From Aureliella sp046290675 (GTDB lineage Bacteria; Planctomycetota; Planctomycetia; Pirellulales; Pirellulaceae): a DNA stretch of 64,000 nucleotides. Where the stretch lies: assembly GCA_046290675.1 (NCBI GenBank), contig JBKAHA010000001.1, forward strand, positions 682,001 to 746,000, written 5' to 3'. Under the pieces are notes generated by a model. It had not been told where the DNA came from, did no database searches, and saw only the letters and a program-made list of their open reading frames with translations. Below are positions 61,989 to 64,000 of this stretch, one piece after another. Made by a program: the position numbers and the translations under genes. Numbering within the stretch: position 1 is the stretch's first letter; each line of letters starts with the position of its first letter.

Positions 61989-64000
61989 ATGACTGACGAA
62001 GCCCTATTCCATTTGTCGCTCGGACTACCCGATGCTGAACGGCGAGATTTTGTTTGCGCGAATGCTTCCGATGCGACGCAACGCGAACGTGTATTGAAAC
62101 TTATCGAGGCTCATGAGCAGCCGGATAGTCTGCTCGAAACGGGTGATATGCCGTCGACGATGGAGACAAGCATCAGAGTCGCTGCTGGCGAAACCATTGG
62201 TCCCTACAAGCTGCGAGAGCAAATCGGTGAAGGCGGGATGGGGATCGTCTATGTCGCCGAGCAAGAGAAGCCGGTTCGCCGTCGCGTGGCCCTGAAGTTG
62301 ATCAAAGCCGGCATGGATACCAGGGACGTTACGGCCAGATTCGAGGCCGAGCGGCAGGCCTTGGCAATGATGGACCACCCAAACATTGCACGTGTGCTGG
62401 ACGCAGGCAGCAGCGACAGAGGCCGTCCATTCTTCGTCATGGAACTCGTCCGGGGAATCCCAATTAACGAGTACTGCGATGAAAAGCGACTCACGATTCG
62501 CCAAAGACTCAAGCTGTTCAATCAAGTTTGCCGCGCTATTCAGCACGCACATCAAAAAGGCATCATTCACCGCGACATCAAGCCTTCCAATGTGTTGGTC
62601 ACCGAGCACGATGGCAAGCCTGTCCCGAAGGTGATTGACTTTGGAGTCGCCAAAGCGATTGGGCAACGCCTAACCGAGAACACGATTTACACTCATCACC
62701 TGCAGCCTGTTGGAACATTTCTGTACATGAGTCCCGAGCAGTCACGCTTGAGTGGACTCGATATCGACACCCGTAGTGACGTCTATGCACTTGGTCTGCT
62801 GCTGTACGAACTGCTGACCGGTGCATTGCCATTTGACGTAGACACATTCAGAGAAGCTTCTTTCGATGAGAAGCGTCGCATCATTTCCGAGGATGAAGCC
62901 CCCAAGCCGAGCACTCGAGTTTCTTCGCTTGGTGACACCGCCACCAACGTCTCTCGAAGGCGAGATACCGACACGAGGAAGCTCGCTTGCGAGTTGCAAG
63001 GAGAACTCGATTGGATCTTGGTGAAGGCGTTAGACAAGGATCGTAATCGTCGCTATGGCTCACCGTCAGATTTTGCGGAAGACGTGGAAAACTACTTGGA
63101 TGGTTCTATCGTCTCAGCCAGGCCACCGTCGACGTCGTACCAGCTCGTGAAGCTTTATACTCGGCACCGCCGTATCTTTTTAACTACCGCATCGATCCTA
63201 GCGGTGTCGCTCTTCGCAACCATCTTTTCTGTCATTCAATGGACGCGGGCTGAGCATGCCAGAAACCGTTTGCAATCGGTGCTTGTTGACCGCGCGATCA
63301 CCGATGCGATGAGCGGCAATTTTAAACTTGCTGAACTGACAATTCAGCAAGCGGCGGATGCAGAAGTTGCAGCACCACTAGTTGAAGCGCTACAGGGAAT
63401 TTCTTTCTACTTCTCGGGGCAGCCAGGGGTGGCGGCAGAGCGACTTCGCAAGGCCTCACAGGAGTTCGAAGATAGTATTGAAGTATGGGGCGCCTACTTC
63501 TTAGTAAGTCATTCAGTCGGCGACTATGGCCTCATGGGTGAATGCAGGAGCCGAGTGCTAAGTATTGCACCTTCCACAGACTCAGAACTCTTCTTTCATG
63601 CACTAGTTGACGTGTATCGCTTTCCCTATGAGGCGCGACGTCAGTTGATGAAGTTGTTGGAGACCAATCCCCGATCGCCGATTCTGAATGCGATTCTCGC
63701 TGTTGCTGAGCGAGATATCGTTCAGCAAGAAAAGGATTTTGAACTTCTGGAGAGTGTGATTACTAGATTCAAAGACGCAAATCGTCTTGCCCCTGGAAAC
63801 TTCTACATCCAAACAGAATACATGTTAGCTCTGGTGGATGGCATCAAGTTCGCTCGATTCAAGGGCAATTTAGAGGCAGCCACTAGGCTCTCTGCAGATG
63901 CTGCTGAGTTGCTCGAGTTACTTGAAAGTACAGAGGCGACGCGCGCGTATTCACGCATGTGCCGAGCAACCTATTATGCCGCTTTGCAAAATCGACCTGC
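61989..64000 (+). CDS. Ser/Thr protein kinase with TPR-like tail (truncated by window end)
   Basis: The frame stays open from ATG 61989 to the last base, giving 670 residues so far. It lacks the zinc ribbon of its paralogue. The leader (about 4-45, LFHLSLGLPDAERRDFV) is followed by the kinase domain from about 65: IGEGGMGIVYVAEQ, VALKLIKAG, HRDIKPSN (His194), VIDFGVAKA and YMSPEQS. All catalytic residues are present. A membrane helix lies at about 395-417 (TTASILAVSLFATIFSVIQW), followed by helical repeat-like sequence. Identity with the first kinase is high through the kinase core and fades after the helix, so the two probably share their signalling output but sense different things. Confidence 0.9.
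   Translation, partial: MTDEALFHLSLGLPDAERRDFVCANASDATQRERVLKLIEAHEQPDSLLETGDMPSTMETSIRVAAGETIGPYKLREQIGEGGMGIVYVAEQEKPVRRRVALKLIKAGMDTRDVTARFEAERQALAMMDHPNIARVLDAGSSDRGRPFFVMELVRGIPINEYCDEKRLTIRQRLKLFNQVCRAIQHAHQKGIIHRDIKPSNVLVTEHDGKPVPKVIDFGVAKAIGQRLTENTIYTHHLQPVGTFLYMSPEQSRLSGLDIDTRSDVYALGLLLYELLTGALPFDVDTFREASFDEKRRIISEDEAPKPSTRVSSLGDTATNVSRRRDTDTRKLACELQGELDWILVKALDKDRNRRYGSPSDFAEDVENYLDGSIVSARPPSTSYQLVKLYTRHRRIFLTTASILAVSLFATIFSVIQWTRAEHARNRLQSVLVDRAITDAMSGNFKLAELTIQQAADAEVAAPLVEALQGISFYFSGQPGVAAERLRKASQEFEDSIEVWGAYFLVSHSVGDYGLMGECRSRVLSIAPSTDSELFFHALVDVYRFPYEARRQLMKLLETNPRSPILNAILAVAERDIVQQEKDFELLESVITRFKDANRLAPGNFYIQTEYMLALVDGIKFARFKGNLEAATRLSADAAELLELLESTEATRAYSRMCRATYYAALQNRP

Overview
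The window looks like chromosomal DNA of a planctomycete, most likely a Pirellulaceae (Rhodopirellula/Blastopirellula-like) bacterium. This is inferred from gene content: a PSCyt1/PSCyt2/PSD1 cytochrome next to a DUF1501 Tat protein, a formylmethanofuran dehydrogenase subunit, a PhoPQ-activated pathogenicity-related protein, very long secreted or membrane proteins, large Ser/Thr kinases with TPR-like tails, and scattered single flagellar and C1 genes. No rRNA, tRNA, CRISPR array, prophage or complete insertion sequence was recognised.

Layout. 1-5.2 kb (+): the 3' end of an fwdB/fhcB-like gene, a PqaA-like alpha/beta hydrolase, a di-haem cytochrome c and a small membrane protein. 5.3-7.8 kb (-): a MerA-like flavoprotein and a TVP38/TMEM64 membrane protein. 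8.5-20.8 kb (+): an ECF sigma factor, a 1414-aa protein with an anti-sigma-like N-terminus and a VWA domain, and a ~2425-aa membrane protein whose ectodomain is internally repeated. This is the most unusual locus here. 21.3-25.7 kb (+): PSD1/cytochrome protein and DUF1501 protein, then a four-cysteine mini-protein (-) and a YiiX-like papain-fold protein (+). 27.5-38.2 kb (-): LRR protein, MMPL/RND permease, Ser/Thr kinase, accD, a histidine-phosphatase fold with altered catalytic residues, rpe, and an exopolysaccharide set (WecG/TagA transferase, flippase, sugar-phosphate transferase with a GGDEF-like N-terminus). 38.4-43.6 kb: a small conserved protein and MnmD (+), then FliM-like, ProA and Gfo/Idh/MocA oxidoreductase (-). 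44.6-47.8 kb (+): acyl-CoA thioesterase, then a small membrane protein overlapping a sodium:solute symporter. 47.8-53.5 kb: membrane protein (-), M24 peptidase (+), small membrane protein (+), then a compact LOG / mini-ORF / haem-motif TPR operon (-) and DUF4870 (-). 54.2-58.6 kb (+): ADP-ribosylglycohydrolase translationally packed against an MtnK-like kinase, then an SDR epimerase and a secreted EEP-family phosphodiesterase. 59-64 kb (+): two large paralogous Ser/Thr kinases with a truncated kinase leader between them; the second runs off the window.

Two families of short non-coding elements (~130-175 bp) were found by eye in intergenic gaps: family I at ~4.6, ~21.0 and ~53.1 kb, family II at ~42.2 and ~43.8 kb. 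Their ends share the inverted motif CCAATCnnAGTTTnAA, suggesting MITE-like elements mobilised by the same unseen transposase. Start codons were chosen from Shine-Dalgarno-like sequence, signal peptides and domain boundaries. Several genes appear to start with GTG or TTG.
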